DNA of 64,000 nt from Candidatus Poribacteria bacterium (GTDB taxonomy: Bacteria; Poribacteria; WGA-4E; WGA-3G): the NCBI GenBank assembly GCA_022827625.1, contig JAJEIE010000023.1, positions 1 through 64,000 on the forward strand. The letters run 5' to 3'. Below are positions 51,109-60,015 of the stretch, piece after piece. A program made the translations under genes and the position numbers. Each line of letters opens with the position of its first letter. Position 1 is the stretch's first letter. The notes beneath the pieces were generated by a model. It was not told the origin of the DNA. It was given only the letters and a program-made list of their open reading frames with translations, and did no database searches.

Positions 51109-52158
51109 ATGAGTAAAACAAGAAAAGTTTTGATGATGAACGAAGCCGGACGTATCTGGACGGAAGAGCAAGAAACGCCTGCACCGAAACCCGGTCAACT
51201 CTTGATTGAAGTCCAAGCTTCGATGGTAAGTCCCGGTACAGAACTCGGTGGCGTCAAACGTCGCCGCGAGAATCCAGGATCTGAAGCGCGGCAGCGTCCG
51301 TTCGGATACACAAACGCCGGGGTCGTCATCGGCAAAGAAGGCGACTGCGATGAGTTTGAGGTCGGCGATAGGGTCGCCGGTATGGGTGGCGGTTACGCAC
51401 TCCACGCCACGTATGCCTGTGTGCCACACAACTTATGCGCGAAGGTTCCCGAGAACATCGCCAGCGAAGAAGCCGCCTCCATTCATCTTGCGGCAACAGC
51501 ACTCCACGCCGTACAACGCGGACGTATCCGTATCGGCGAAAACGTTGTCGTCGCCGGATTGGGCATCGTCGGGCAATTCGCATGTCAAATAGCCAAAACC
51601 GCAGGTGCCTACGTTATCGGCTTGGACAGGTTACCCCTACGGATAGGGATTGCTGAAAACGCCGGAATACACCGCGCAATAAACGTCTCGGAGGCGGATC
51701 CGATTCCCATCGCAGCGGAATTCACGAACGGCTACGGCATGGATTGCGGGATTATTGCTTTCGGTGGCGACGCAACGAGCGCGTTTCAGCAGATCCGAGC
51801 GATGTTGAAGACTGCACCCGATACACACAAAGTCGGACGGATTGTTATCGTTGGCGGCGCGAACATTACGCACGGCTTCGCAGCAGGACTTGGCAACGTG
51901 GACGTTATCAGTGCAGCGCGGACGGGTCCCGGTTATCACGATGAAGATTACGAACACGGCGCGGATTACCCCCCCGTATTTGTCCCGTGGCCGACACAAC
52001 GCAACTTGGAACTATCGCTGCGACTCATGTCAGAGGGCAAGATTCAGGTAAATCCGCTGATTACAGATATTATCCCGATTGATCAAGCACCTGAAGGGTG
52101 TGAGAAACTAATTCAAACACCGAACGAGGCATTGGGTGTTGTCTTTTCAATGCAATGA
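51109..52158 (+). CDS. Zinc-binding alcohol dehydrogenase family protein without the structural zinc lobe
   Basis: 349 residues, medium-chain dehydrogenase/reductase. The domain order is a GroES-like fold (SMVSPGTELGG near 45, SPGTE being typical of this branch), then FGYTNAGVVIG and CDEFEVGDRVAGMGG, then the cofactor domain with VAGLGIVGQFA (~148). The Cys-rich structural-zinc lobe is absent. It is close to the branch containing bacteriochlorophyllide dehydrogenase-like enzymes and sugar dehydrogenases. It begins 18 bases after the PhyH stop, closing the dehydratase-PhyH-dehydrogenase cluster. Confidence 0.85.
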   Translation: MSKTRKVLMMNEAGRIWTEEQETPAPKPGQLLIEVQASMVSPGTELGGVKRRRENPGSEARQRPFGYTNAGVVIGKEGDCDEFEVGDRVAGMGGGYALHATYACVPHNLCAKVPENIASEEAASIHLAATALHAVQRGRIRIGENVVVAGLGIVGQFACQIAKTAGAYVIGLDRLPLRIGIAENAGIHRAINVSEADPIPIAAEFTNGYGMDCGIIAFGGDATSAFQQIRAMLKTAPDTHKVGRIVIVGGANITHGFAAGLGNVDVISAARTGPGYHDEDYEHGADYPPVFVPWPTQRNLELSLRLMSEGKIQVNPLITDIIPIDQAPEGCEKLIQTPNEALGVVFSMQ

Positions 52159-52183
52159 CGTGAGTTCGATAAAAGGCTTACTT

Positions 52184-52239
52184 GTACCGCAAACTGTTAG
52201 TTTGCGAAGCCCACGCCACAAACTCACAGTTGCTGCTAC
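52184..52239. repeat. Two-armed GTACC/GTAGC palindromic element
   Basis: Left arm GTACCGCAAACTGTTAGTTT (52184-52203) is mirrored, less perfectly, by the right arm ending GCTAC (52216-52239). Same family as 36751-36806, and likewise just 3' of a gene. Confidence 0.7.
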
Positions 52240-52430
52240 AATTTAGGGCGTTGACAGGGAAAAAAGAGAACCTTTAGCATTGACGCAGTGTTTAAGTCGA
52301 ACTGACGCTGCAATAGTCTAAAAAATTGGCCAAAGTTAGCAGCACTGCAACAACGGCAGCAGTGCGGACCTGAAAGGAGGAGCTGCACGTCCAAGTGATC
52401 TTGACACCTCGCTTGCGTTAGCTTAAAAAA

Positions 52431-53669
52431 TTGGAAATTAGAGGAGTTCGAGAATCAGAGTTAGAACAAGTTGTTGAACTTTGTTGCTTAGCTTTTGATT
52501 CAGATGATCATGAACGCTATCGGCAGTATGTCCGAGGCGATAGCAGTTACCGTCCATCCCAAACCCGCGTTGTTGTAGTGAACGACAAGGTTGTCTCGAC
52601 TTTGCGCGTTTGGGAGCGCCGGATACGGGTCGGGGCATCCCTCGTAAGGATGGGTGGTATCGGCGGTGTCTGCACACATCCACGCTATCGCGGTGTCGGG
52701 TACGCCTCCGCGCTCATGCGGGATACGATTGCGTACTTGCGGACAACCGGGTATGACATAGGTGCTTTGTTTACTATCATCCCAGATGAGTTCTACAGTC
52801 GACTCGGTTGGGTTTCCTTGCCCTTGCGGAGTTCTATTGTGACATGTAGAGCGTCCATGGAGGCGGAACCCCCACCCGGATGGCAAATAACCGATTTTAA
52901 CCCAGAAACCGATTTAGATGCTGTGGCGAGGCTATACAACATCGCGAATGAACAGCAGAGCGGCGCTATTGCTCGGACGCGCGCCTACTGGGATATGGCA
53001 CCCTCCCGTCTACGGAGTATTCTTCCGACCGTCGTTGCACGCCGAGTAGAAGAAACTGATGCTTCCAAATTAGGTGGGTATCTCAATTATCAGTTAGGTA
53101 GAAAAGTCGCCGAAGTCCTTGAGGTTGGATACATGCCTGACAATTCGGAGGAAACCTTGGATGTGCTTGTGTCTCATCTTTTTCAAACACACAGCGTTGA
53201 GAAAGTTGTCTGCACATTTTCGTCGATGCTCTCGTCTCAACACGCTTTCGTGCCACGCGTTGTAGAGAAGGGTCATGGTACCTTAACGCTGGTAGACGGA
53301 ACACCGATGATGTTCTATGCCGTGAACCTACCCGTGTTTTTGCGGCGTCTTGTTGTCGGATGGGAATCGCGCATTGCGGATGCCGAAGCGGCATTTCCAC
53401 CGCTTGCTGTCAAATTGCCTGCTCTCAACAATCAACACACCGTGCTGCGACACAACCGTGATGGCACCCTGCAAATCGTCCCTGAGGATGCCGATGCAGC
53501 TGATTTCAGCATAGACTTATCTGAAGCAGATTTTTGGAAACTCCTATTTGGCGAAATAGGGTGGGAACAGGTCAGTGCGGATGCTACAGTACCCGCAGAA
53601 ATCTCGGCGTTTTTGGCGGTTTTGTTTCCCAAACGGGATGTCATTTATTGGCGTCCAGACCGGTATTAG
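52431..53669 (+). CDS. GNAT family acetyltransferase, Eis-like
   Basis: 412 residues from TTG 52431; an in-frame TAG lies ten bases before it and there is no nearby ATG. The N-terminal GNAT domain has VRMGGIGGVCTHPRYRGVGYASALM (~75-98, acetyl-CoA loop RGVGYA). A second GNAT-like part and a C-terminal sterol-carrier-like domain complete the Eis/Acetyltransf_9-type layout (~400 residues is the family norm). Eis-like enzymes acetylate amines including aminoglycosides; this one's substrate is unknown. A perfect AAAGGAGGAG lies 50 bases upstream but drives no visible long reading frame. Confidence 0.85.
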   Translation: MEIRGVRESELEQVVELCCLAFDSDDHERYRQYVRGDSSYRPSQTRVVVVNDKVVSTLRVWERRIRVGASLVRMGGIGGVCTHPRYRGVGYASALMRDTIAYLRTTGYDIGALFTIIPDEFYSRLGWVSLPLRSSIVTCRASMEAEPPPGWQITDFNPETDLDAVARLYNIANEQQSGAIARTRAYWDMAPSRLRSILPTVVARRVEETDASKLGGYLNYQLGRKVAEVLEVGYMPDNSEETLDVLVSHLFQTHSVEKVVCTFSSMLSSQHAFVPRVVEKGHGTLTLVDGTPMMFYAVNLPVFLRRLVVGWESRIADAEAAFPPLAVKLPALNNQHTVLRHNRDGTLQIVPEDADAADFSIDLSEADFWKLLFGEIGWEQVSADATVPAEISAFLAVLFPKRDVIYWRPDRY

Positions 53670-53708
53670 CACCTACTAACGCTATACCTTTTCTGATTAA
53701 CATATCTC

Positions 53709-53825
53709 TTAGCTGAGGTTGTGTCGACGACATACTTCTGCTTGTGAACTTTCACCGCTAAGTGCCTCAAGAACAACTCTGCCTTTAAACTCGGGGGTGA
53801 AGGTTCTTCGTTTACGTTTCGCCAT
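53709..53825 (-). pseudogene. IS3-type orfA (transposase) stub
   Basis: ATG at 53825 with AAAGGAGG upstream begins a 38-codon frame ending in TAA at 53709. It contains the start of an IS3/IS911-type orfA helix-turn-helix: MAKRKRRTFTPEFK, ALSGESSQAE, then CRRHNLS, where an intact protein continues with the rest of the HTH. The stop cuts it there. No orfB is present. A transposase remnant with its translation signals still intact. Confidence 0.75.
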
Positions 53826-53890
53826 TGGGGCCTCCTTTCAAGTTGTGGAGATTATACCACAATCTTGGTTTAGGGAGTGGCCCGAATTTA

Positions 53891-54161
53891 GGGGGCAGTA
53901 CACGTTCCTCATTCTTACGAACCACGTCCTTACACTCACAATGCGGGCAAATAGGCTTATCGCCCCACCTAATGCGTTCTAATCTAAATGTTCAATACAA
54001 CTTTCTTGGTCAGGAAAACGCTCCATGACTTCTATGAGGTTCATAAAAAACTCCCTTGTATTTCAAAAGGAGTTGCTTTAATCCTGCAATTTTTGCTATA
54101 ATAACAGGAACCAAAGTGAAAAGCAACTCCGCTTTTTACCAATAAGGAAGTTCCCGCCCCC
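53891..54161 (-). mobile_element. Internally deleted IS1595-type element (non-autonomous remnant)
   Basis: The ends read GGGGGCAGT (53891 on) and, inverted, GGGGGCGGG (from 54161). Inside, on the minus strand, are a promoter-like TTGCTT-17-TATTAT, a GGGAG site and the first ~42 codons of an IS1595-type transposase, which then run directly into the far terminal repeat, so almost the whole transposase is deleted. An inverted repeat AAGGAGTTGCTTT / AAAGCAACTCC (about 54060-54130) lies in its leader. No target duplication could be confirmed. Confidence 0.6.
53900..54044 (-). pseudogene. IS1595-family transposase fragment, frameshifted
   Basis: From ATG 54044 the frame reads NLIEVMERFPDQESCIEHL, then a stop. 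A duplicated TCTAA (53978-53987) shifts the frame. Past it, in the next frame, come ERIRWGDKPICPHCECKDVV and RKNEE, the zinc-ribbon region of IS1595/IS1016 transposases (C-P-H-C). The catalytic DDE/N region is missing. Confidence 0.75.
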
Positions 54162-54280
54162 TATTAACTACCTATATTATAGCACATTCTAACGAAGCAA
54201 ATTAAGGAAAAACCTACTATTTACAAGGGTTCATCGCACTTTTTCAAAAATTATTTTCCATTCCAAAACGATTTATTGCG

Positions 54281-54431
54281 GGGTGTGTAAAGTTTTCGTC
54301 ACTGGACGTAGGGGCGGGGTCTCCCCGCCTGATTCAGAAGCATTATTTGGGCGAGGGGACCTCGCCCCTACGAGGTCAGATGTAGTTTTCTCACATTCGG
54401 AAGTTAACTATGACAAAATATTTACACACCC
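54281..54431. mobile_element. MITE, 151 bp, with 9-bp target-site duplication and nested REP pair
   Basis: Perfect 11-bp terminal inverted repeats GGGTGTGTAAA (54281-54291; reversed at 54421-54431), extending to 18 matches of 21. They are flanked on both sides by the identical 9-mer TTTATTGCG (54272-54280 and 54432-54440). Inside, CGTAGGGGCGGGGTCTCCCC (from 54307) and its near-complement ending at 54372 form a second palindrome. No coding capacity. The duplication length and GGG-starting ends fit an IS256-like parent, but none is in the window. Confidence 0.88.
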
Positions 54432-54447
54432 TTTATTGCGAAAACAT

Positions 54448-54477
54448 TTGACTTTTAGGTGTGTTTTGTGGTATAAT
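54448..54477 (+). promoter_or_regulatory. Promoter of tnpB
   Basis: TTGACT (54448-54453), 18 bases, TATAAT (54472-54477). The MITE and its target duplication end 8 bases upstream of the -35 box. Confidence 0.6.
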
Positions 54478-54578
54478 TACTATTACGCGTGGGTGAGGAC
54501 TTCTTAACTACCTGCATAGGTAGCCTCCTCACCAACCGACTTAAGAAGCGGTTAAAGCGCGTACGCGGACACCACAAA

Positions 54579-55670
54579 ATGGCATTAAAATCACATAAGA
54601 TTGCGTTACGTCCGAGCGATGCCCAAAAGACTTGGTTTGCACAGCAGTGCGGTTATGCACGCTTCGCTTTCAATGCTGCATTATCCGACTTCAAAGCAGG
54701 ATTGGATGAGGACGATTGGCGTTCTTTCATAGACCTTAACAACCGATTTAACACATCGAAAAAGGCGTTTGACTGGACGAAAGGTATGGATCAACGCGCT
54801 GCGTTGTATGGTATCAAAAACCTATCAGAAGGCATCATTCGTTGGAAAAACAAGATCAGTCGCTTTCCCAGATTCAAGAAACGCGGGTGTAAACAATCTT
54901 ACTCTACAGACGAACAGGCAGTAAAGGTAGAAGGCAAACGTATCAAATTACCCAAAATCGGTTGGGTCAAGATGTTTCAAGAACTCCGTTTTGAGGGGGA
55001 GCTCATAAGGGTTACAATCTCAAGGACTGCACATCGTTGGTTTGTAAGCATCACTATTGACACAGGATTACCTAATGTTCCACGTGACACTCGTGGACTC
55101 CCTGCTGTCGGCGTTGATGTGGGTATCAATAGTTTAGCAACCCTTGATAACGGAAAGCAGTATGAGAACCCAAGACCGCTGCAACGGTATGAGCGGAAAC
55201 TTGCCAGGGAACAACGTAAGCTAAGCCGTAAGGTTTTTCGTTCTAACAACTGGTATAAACAAAAGCGGGTTGTAGAGAAACTGTATTATCGGATTGCTTG
55301 TATCCGCAATGATGCACACCATCAAGCGACGACAGCGATTGTTAAGTCTGCATCGGTTATTGGCATTGAGAAGCTTAAGGTTACCAACTTGCTAAAAAAT
55401 AAGCGGTTGGCAAAAGCCTTATCCGATTCTGCATTAGGTGGGTTTCTTTCAAAACTCAAGACGAAAACCGATACGCTTGGGATTCCGGTTATCCAGGCCC
55501 CACAGTTTTTTGCGAGTAGTAAAACCTGCAGCCGTTGCGGGTATGTTAAAGACGAGTTGTTATTATCGGAGCGCACCTATCATTGCGAATGGTGTAATAC
55601 GAAAATAGGTAGAGACCAGAACGCTGCGATAAATCTTAAGAACTTCGCCGTGGGCTACACGGAGAAGTAA
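54579..55670 (+). CDS. tnpB: RNA-guided endonuclease TnpB
   Basis: 363 residues from ATG 54579; reading further in would add 30 residues translated from the left-end hairpin, which is unlikely. Typical length for TnpB. N-terminal YARFAFNAAL (~27-36) and the HTH/WED region with RFPRFKKRG (~92-100). RuvC residues are all present: D180 (GVDVG), E264 (GIEKL) and D346 (RDQNAA). The zinc ribbon is C317/C320 and C336/C339. With its omega RNA it should cut DNA next to the element's target motif, helping the transposon persist. No tnpA: mobility would depend on a transposase elsewhere. Confidence 0.93.
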   Translation: MALKSHKIALRPSDAQKTWFAQQCGYARFAFNAALSDFKAGLDEDDWRSFIDLNNRFNTSKKAFDWTKGMDQRAALYGIKNLSEGIIRWKNKISRFPRFKKRGCKQSYSTDEQAVKVEGKRIKLPKIGWVKMFQELRFEGELIRVTISRTAHRWFVSITIDTGLPNVPRDTRGLPAVGVDVGINSLATLDNGKQYENPRPLQRYERKLAREQRKLSRKVFRSNNWYKQKRVVEKLYYRIACIRNDAHHQATTAIVKSASVIGIEKLKVTNLLKNKRLAKALSDSALGGFLSKLKTKTDTLGIPVIQAPQFFASSKTCSRCGYVKDELLLSERTYHCEWCNTKIGRDQNAAINLKNFAVGYTEK

Positions 55671-55760
55671 AACGCTTGTGGAGTTTGTGTAAGTCCTCCA
55701 CTTGCGGGAGGCTACGAATGAAGAAGCAAGAAGCCCATGACTTCAGGCATGGGAGTATCA
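55560..55760 (+). ncRNA. Omega (reRNA) guide-scaffold RNA of TnpB
   Basis: By analogy with characterised TnpB systems, the RNA scaffold spans the 3' end of tnpB and the right end. Two stems are seen after the stop: CCTCC (55695-55699) / GGAGG (55707-55711) and CCCATG / CATGGG (55734-55753). The guide would be the ~16-20 bases just beyond the right end (from about 55761, beginning CCACATCG). The 5' boundary is approximate. Confidence 0.6.
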
Positions 55761-56140
55761 CCACATCGTTTGAAAGACCTTACAGACCCGTAGATCTGAA
55801 TACATCATTAACAAAAGCATTTCCACTCGTGTCAATGGCTGAAAAACTCATGGAAGAAGCCACGTCCGCGACATCAGGGAGAGCCGCGTTGACATTAGCC
55901 CGCGGGGATGAATTGACTATTCTCCTAACCGCCATGAAATCGGAAGTTACACTTGAGGAGCATTCAGCACCCGCGGCCGCTACCGTCATTCTGCTCAGTG
56001 GAAACATTATATTTACAACAAGTAACGACAAAATAACGCTCGCACAAGGCGATAGCGTTACCTTCACAGCCGACATCCCTCACAGTGTCCACGCCAGTGA
56101 AGATAGTGCGTTCCTTATCGTAATTGGCGGCAGCAGCTAA
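55718..56140 (+). CDS. Cupin-domain protein whose start codon lies inside the IS right end
   Basis: 140 residues from ATG 55718, which has GGGAGG six bases upstream; both lie within the transposon right end. The first ~15 codons (MKKQEAHDFRHG...) are transposon sequence, then the frame runs on through ITTSFERPYRPVD into a single cupin barrel (TLARGDELTILLTAM, LEEHSAPAAATVILLSGNII, ITLAQGDSVTFTADIPHSV). The first motif keeps the EEHS and the second a His in IPHSVHA. ATG 55834 (MAEKLMEE) or GTG 55828 may be the ancestral starts. Thus the insertion seems to have replaced the gene's 5' end. Function unknown; a metal-dependent small-molecule cupin is likely. Confidence 0.7.
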   Translation: MKKQEAHDFRHGSITTSFERPYRPVDLNTSLTKAFPLVSMAEKLMEEATSATSGRAALTLARGDELTILLTAMKSEVTLEEHSAPAAATVILLSGNIIFTTSNDKITLAQGDSVTFTADIPHSVHASEDSAFLIVIGGSS

Positions 56141-56172
56141 GTAGGAGAAAGATAATACCGGTTGGTAAAAGG

Positions 56173-57096
56173 ATGGCGCATACGAATAAACACAACTCAG
56201 AATCTCGGAAGGGTGGAACTCAGACGAGTGCGTTCGGCACCCCTGGAAGAATCAATCACGATGCCAGTGAATTTTACGGGAGCAGACTTTACGCCGATCA
56301 GGAAATTCCCGAACCCGATACGTGGACAGAAAACCCAATCCCCGTCAAAAATCTCAACCAACTTTATTGTGCGTCCAGCGTAGAGATGTCCAAAATTCCT
56401 GATGCGAGTATCCATCTGATGGTCACGTCTCCGCCGTACAACGCTAAAAAAGAGTACGACGAGGACCTATCCCTCGCAGAATATAGGGAACTTCTCTACA
56501 CTGTTTTCGCTGAAACCTACAAAAAATTGGTTACGGGTGGTAGGGCATGCATTAATATCGCCAACTTAGGGCGGAAACCCTATATCCCGTTGCACAGTTA
56601 CATCATAGAAGATATGTTAGCGATAGGCTACCACATGCGGGGTGAAATCATCTGGGACAAAGCCTCAAGTGCTGGCAGTTCAACAGCGTGGGGAAGTTGG
56701 TTATCGGCAGCGAACCCTGTGCTGAGAGATGTTCACGAATACATCCTCGTTTTCTCCAAAGGCGCCTTCTCACGAAAACGCAACACAAAAGAAAATTCAA
56801 TCCGCAAAGAGGATTTTTTAGAGTGGACAAAAAGCGTCTGGACTTTCCCGTCCGTCTCAGCGAAACGCATCGGTCATCCCGCCCCGTTTCCTGAGGAGCT
56901 TCCGCATCGGCTCATTCAACTCTATACTTTCGTCGGGGATGTCGTCCTGGATCCGTTCTGTGGGAGCGGTACAACGTGCTTGAGTGCCTTGAAGTCGCGG
57001 CGACACTATATCGGATACGACATTGAGGAGAGTTATATCGAATTGGCAACAGAGAGAATTAAAGCATACACGAATCAGACCCGATTACCAATATAA
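56173..57096 (+). CDS. Orphan site-specific DNA methyltransferase (TSPPY type)
   Basis: 307 residues. Catalytic motif IV TSPPYN (~88-93) comes before motif I DPFCGSGTTCLSALKSRRHYIGYD (~260-283, in two blocks), the beta-class permuted order of N4-cytosine and many N6-adenine MTases. A target-recognition region lies in between (~140-235). ATG at 56173, with AAAGG almost touching it and a GTAGGAGAAAG about 25 bases upstream. No restriction endonuclease is seen on either side (cupin upstream, ankyrin protein downstream), so an epigenetic or protective orphan is likely. Confidence 0.88.
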   Translation: MAHTNKHNSESRKGGTQTSAFGTPGRINHDASEFYGSRLYADQEIPEPDTWTENPIPVKNLNQLYCASSVEMSKIPDASIHLMVTSPPYNAKKEYDEDLSLAEYRELLYTVFAETYKKLVTGGRACINIANLGRKPYIPLHSYIIEDMLAIGYHMRGEIIWDKASSAGSSTAWGSWLSAANPVLRDVHEYILVFSKGAFSRKRNTKENSIRKEDFLEWTKSVWTFPSVSAKRIGHPAPFPEELPHRLIQLYTFVGDVVLDPFCGSGTTCLSALKSRRHYIGYDIEESYIELATERIKAYTNQTRLPI

Positions 57097-57164
57097 GCAG
57101 ATTTAGATCGAGACTGAGAGTGTATTTGATACCATCAAACGATTGTTTGTAGTTGTGTCTGTCA

Positions 57165-58079
57165 TTAACGTCCCGCTAAAGTCCTTAACCACGATCCTTT
57201 ACTTCGACGAACACCCAGCATCTTTACCGCCTCAAGGGCTCCCCGCTGTTCAGCAAGATTTAACGGCGTATATCCGTCTTTGTCCTTCATATTGAGGTTC
57301 GCCCCATTTTCCAACAGCACTGCTACGATTTGACGGGCATTGTCCCGCGCTGCGATGTGCAGCGGCGTATAATCATTTTCGCCGACCGCGTTGACATTAG
57401 CTCCATCTCTGACCAGATCGGCTGCCGTTTCATGCGAATTGTGAGATGCCGCAACATGGAGCGCGGTATCACCATTTTCATCCGTCGCATTAATATCGGC
57501 ACCGTGATCTATCAAGGCAATTGCTACCTCATGGGCGTTGTCTTCAGCTGCAATGTGTAAAGGCGTATAGCCTTTATGATTCCGTGCGTTAACGTCGGCA
57601 CCACTCTCTATCAACACGCACGCTGTTCTATAAGCGTTACGCCACGCTGCCCAGTGTAAGAGCGTATAGCCCGACTTTTCTCTCGGATTGATACCCGTGC
57701 GATTTTCGAGCGACAGTGCCTCCACCTCATAAACATTGCGCCACGCCGCCCAATGTAACGGTGTATCCCCATCATCGTTCTCCCCGTTAATATCAGCACC
57801 GTTCTCCAGTAACACCGTTGCGGTTTCATGTGCGTTGTTCCACGCCGCCCAGTGTAAAGGGATAAACCCTTTATCATTCTGGGCGTTGACATCAGCACCA
57901 TGTTCCAGCAATATCGCCGCGGCTTCCGAAGCGTTGTGCCACGCTGCCCAATGTAGCGGTGGGTACCCATATTGATCCAATGCGTTGACATCAACACCGT
58001 TTTTTAATAACGCCGCCGTCGCTTCACAAGCGTTGTCCCGTGCTGCATCGTGTAGAGAAGTATAGCCAGATTGGTTCAT
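57165..58079 (-). CDS. Ankyrin-repeat protein
   Basis: 304 residues from ATG 58079 (AAGG eight bases upstream), chosen over the GTG at 58202 because a promoter (58124-58152) lies between the two. Nine 33-residue ankyrin repeats fill the protein. Repeats 2-5 are almost identical around LHWAAWxN, e.g. GYPPLHWAAWHN, GFIPLHWAAWNN, GDTPLHWAAWRN, which suggests recent duplication. No signal peptide, no other domain. Ankyrin proteins bind other proteins, and in host-associated bacteria they can be effectors, which this sequence neither supports nor rules out. Downstream of the FtsB-like gene, same strand. Confidence 0.8.
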   Translation of the reverse strand: MNQSGYTSLHDAARDNACEATAALLKNGVDVNALDQYGYPPLHWAAWHNASEAAAILLEHGADVNAQNDKGFIPLHWAAWNNAHETATVLLENGADINGENDDGDTPLHWAAWRNVYEVEALSLENRTGINPREKSGYTLLHWAAWRNAYRTACVLIESGADVNARNHKGYTPLHIAAEDNAHEVAIALIDHGADINATDENGDTALHVAASHNSHETAADLVRDGANVNAVGENDYTPLHIAARDNARQIVAVLLENGANLNMKDKDGYTPLNLAEQRGALEAVKMLGVRRSKGSWLRTLAGR

Positions 58080-58123
58080 CAAATTAGCCTTAGATGTAGC
58101 GTGCAAGATAGAGCTCTGCTTAT

Positions 58124-58152
58124 ATTCTAATAGACGCTGCGTGAAAATACAA
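58124..58152 (-). promoter_or_regulatory. Promoter for the ankyrin gene
   Basis: On the minus strand TTGTAT (58147-58152), 17 bases, TAGAAT (58124-58129). Transcription would start near 58115, i.e. after the GTG at 58202. Confidence 0.55.
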
Positions 58153-58198
58153 TACTTTTTTCCATGCCGAGACAATTTAATCGTAGGACAGCGCGAAA

Positions 58199-58486
58199 TC
58201 ACTCAACCGCATCAGGCTTGACGACTTTAAACTTAAGTTCTCCCGGTCTAACGTAGCCGAGCCGTTTTCGGGCAAGCCGTTCTTTGGTGAGTGTATCACT
58301 TTTCAGCATTTCCACACGCTCTTGAAGCAGATCCCGTTCAGCTTCCAACTTCCGTATCTCGGCGCGGTAAGCCTCCTCAGCGATCTGTGCCTGTTGCCAG
58401 TCGTCGTAACCGTTCATAAACTGCCTAACACTCACTAAAAGCAAGCCAAGTACGATAATAAATAAGATGAGACGCACAACGCGCAT
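58199..58486 (-). CDS. FtsB/DivIC-like septum formation initiator
   Basis: 95 residues. One membrane segment (~4-22), then a heptad coiled coil (~30-65: EEAYRAEIRKLEAERDLLQ) and a C-terminal ARKRLGYVRPGELKFKVV, the usual FtsB ending GxxxPGE. FtsB-type proteins recruit the division machinery at the septum. The gene follows enolase on the same strand, a common order (eno-ftsB) in many bacteria, with a 100-base gap holding a repeat. The stop codon overlaps the GTG of the possible long form of the ankyrin gene. Confidence 0.85.
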   Translation of the reverse strand: MRVVRLILFIIVLGLLLVSVRQFMNGYDDWQQAQIAEEAYRAEIRKLEAERDLLQERVEMLKSDTLTKERLARKRLGYVRPGELKFKVVKPDAVE

Positions 58487-58506
58487 AAGGTAGACCTCAT
58501 TACGGG

Positions 58507-59936
<1,430 letters not shown>

Positions 59937-60015
59937 AGTAGCATGTGTGGCAGGTGAAACGTTTGTAGTGCCACAAGCGAGTTACTGAAAGCCAATGGTT
60001 TCCGATAGGCGATCA

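Larger units (their letters stand above)
54492..55760 (+). mobile_element. IS605/IS1341-type element carrying only tnpB
   Basis: Left-end structure: GGTGAGGA (54492-54499) pairs with TCCTCACC (54526-54533), enclosing a second stem CTACCT/AGGTAG. Right end: hairpin CCCATG (55734-55739) / CATGGG (55748-55753) followed by AGTATCAC, the usual style of IS605-family ends. No tnpA lies between. The left boundary is uncertain and could extend back to 54441-54453, so the target motif 5' of the element could not be fixed. Confidence 0.75.

Noticed and set aside
52310-52430. Riboswitch or leader RNA before the Eis-like acetyltransferase (hairpin CACTGC/GCAGTG, strong AAAGGAGGAG).
   Set aside because: No known riboswitch consensus is met, and the strong site precedes only a few codons; insufficient evidence.
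54281-54431. CRISPR repeat-spacer.
   Set aside because: Only one inverted pair, no direct repeats with regular spacers; it is a MITE.
57165-58202. Longer ankyrin protein beginning at GTG 58202, overlapping the ftsB stop.
   Set aside because: A TTGTAT-17-TAGAAT promoter lies inside that extension and the ATG at 58079 has a better site and starts directly at repeat 1; kept only as an alternative.
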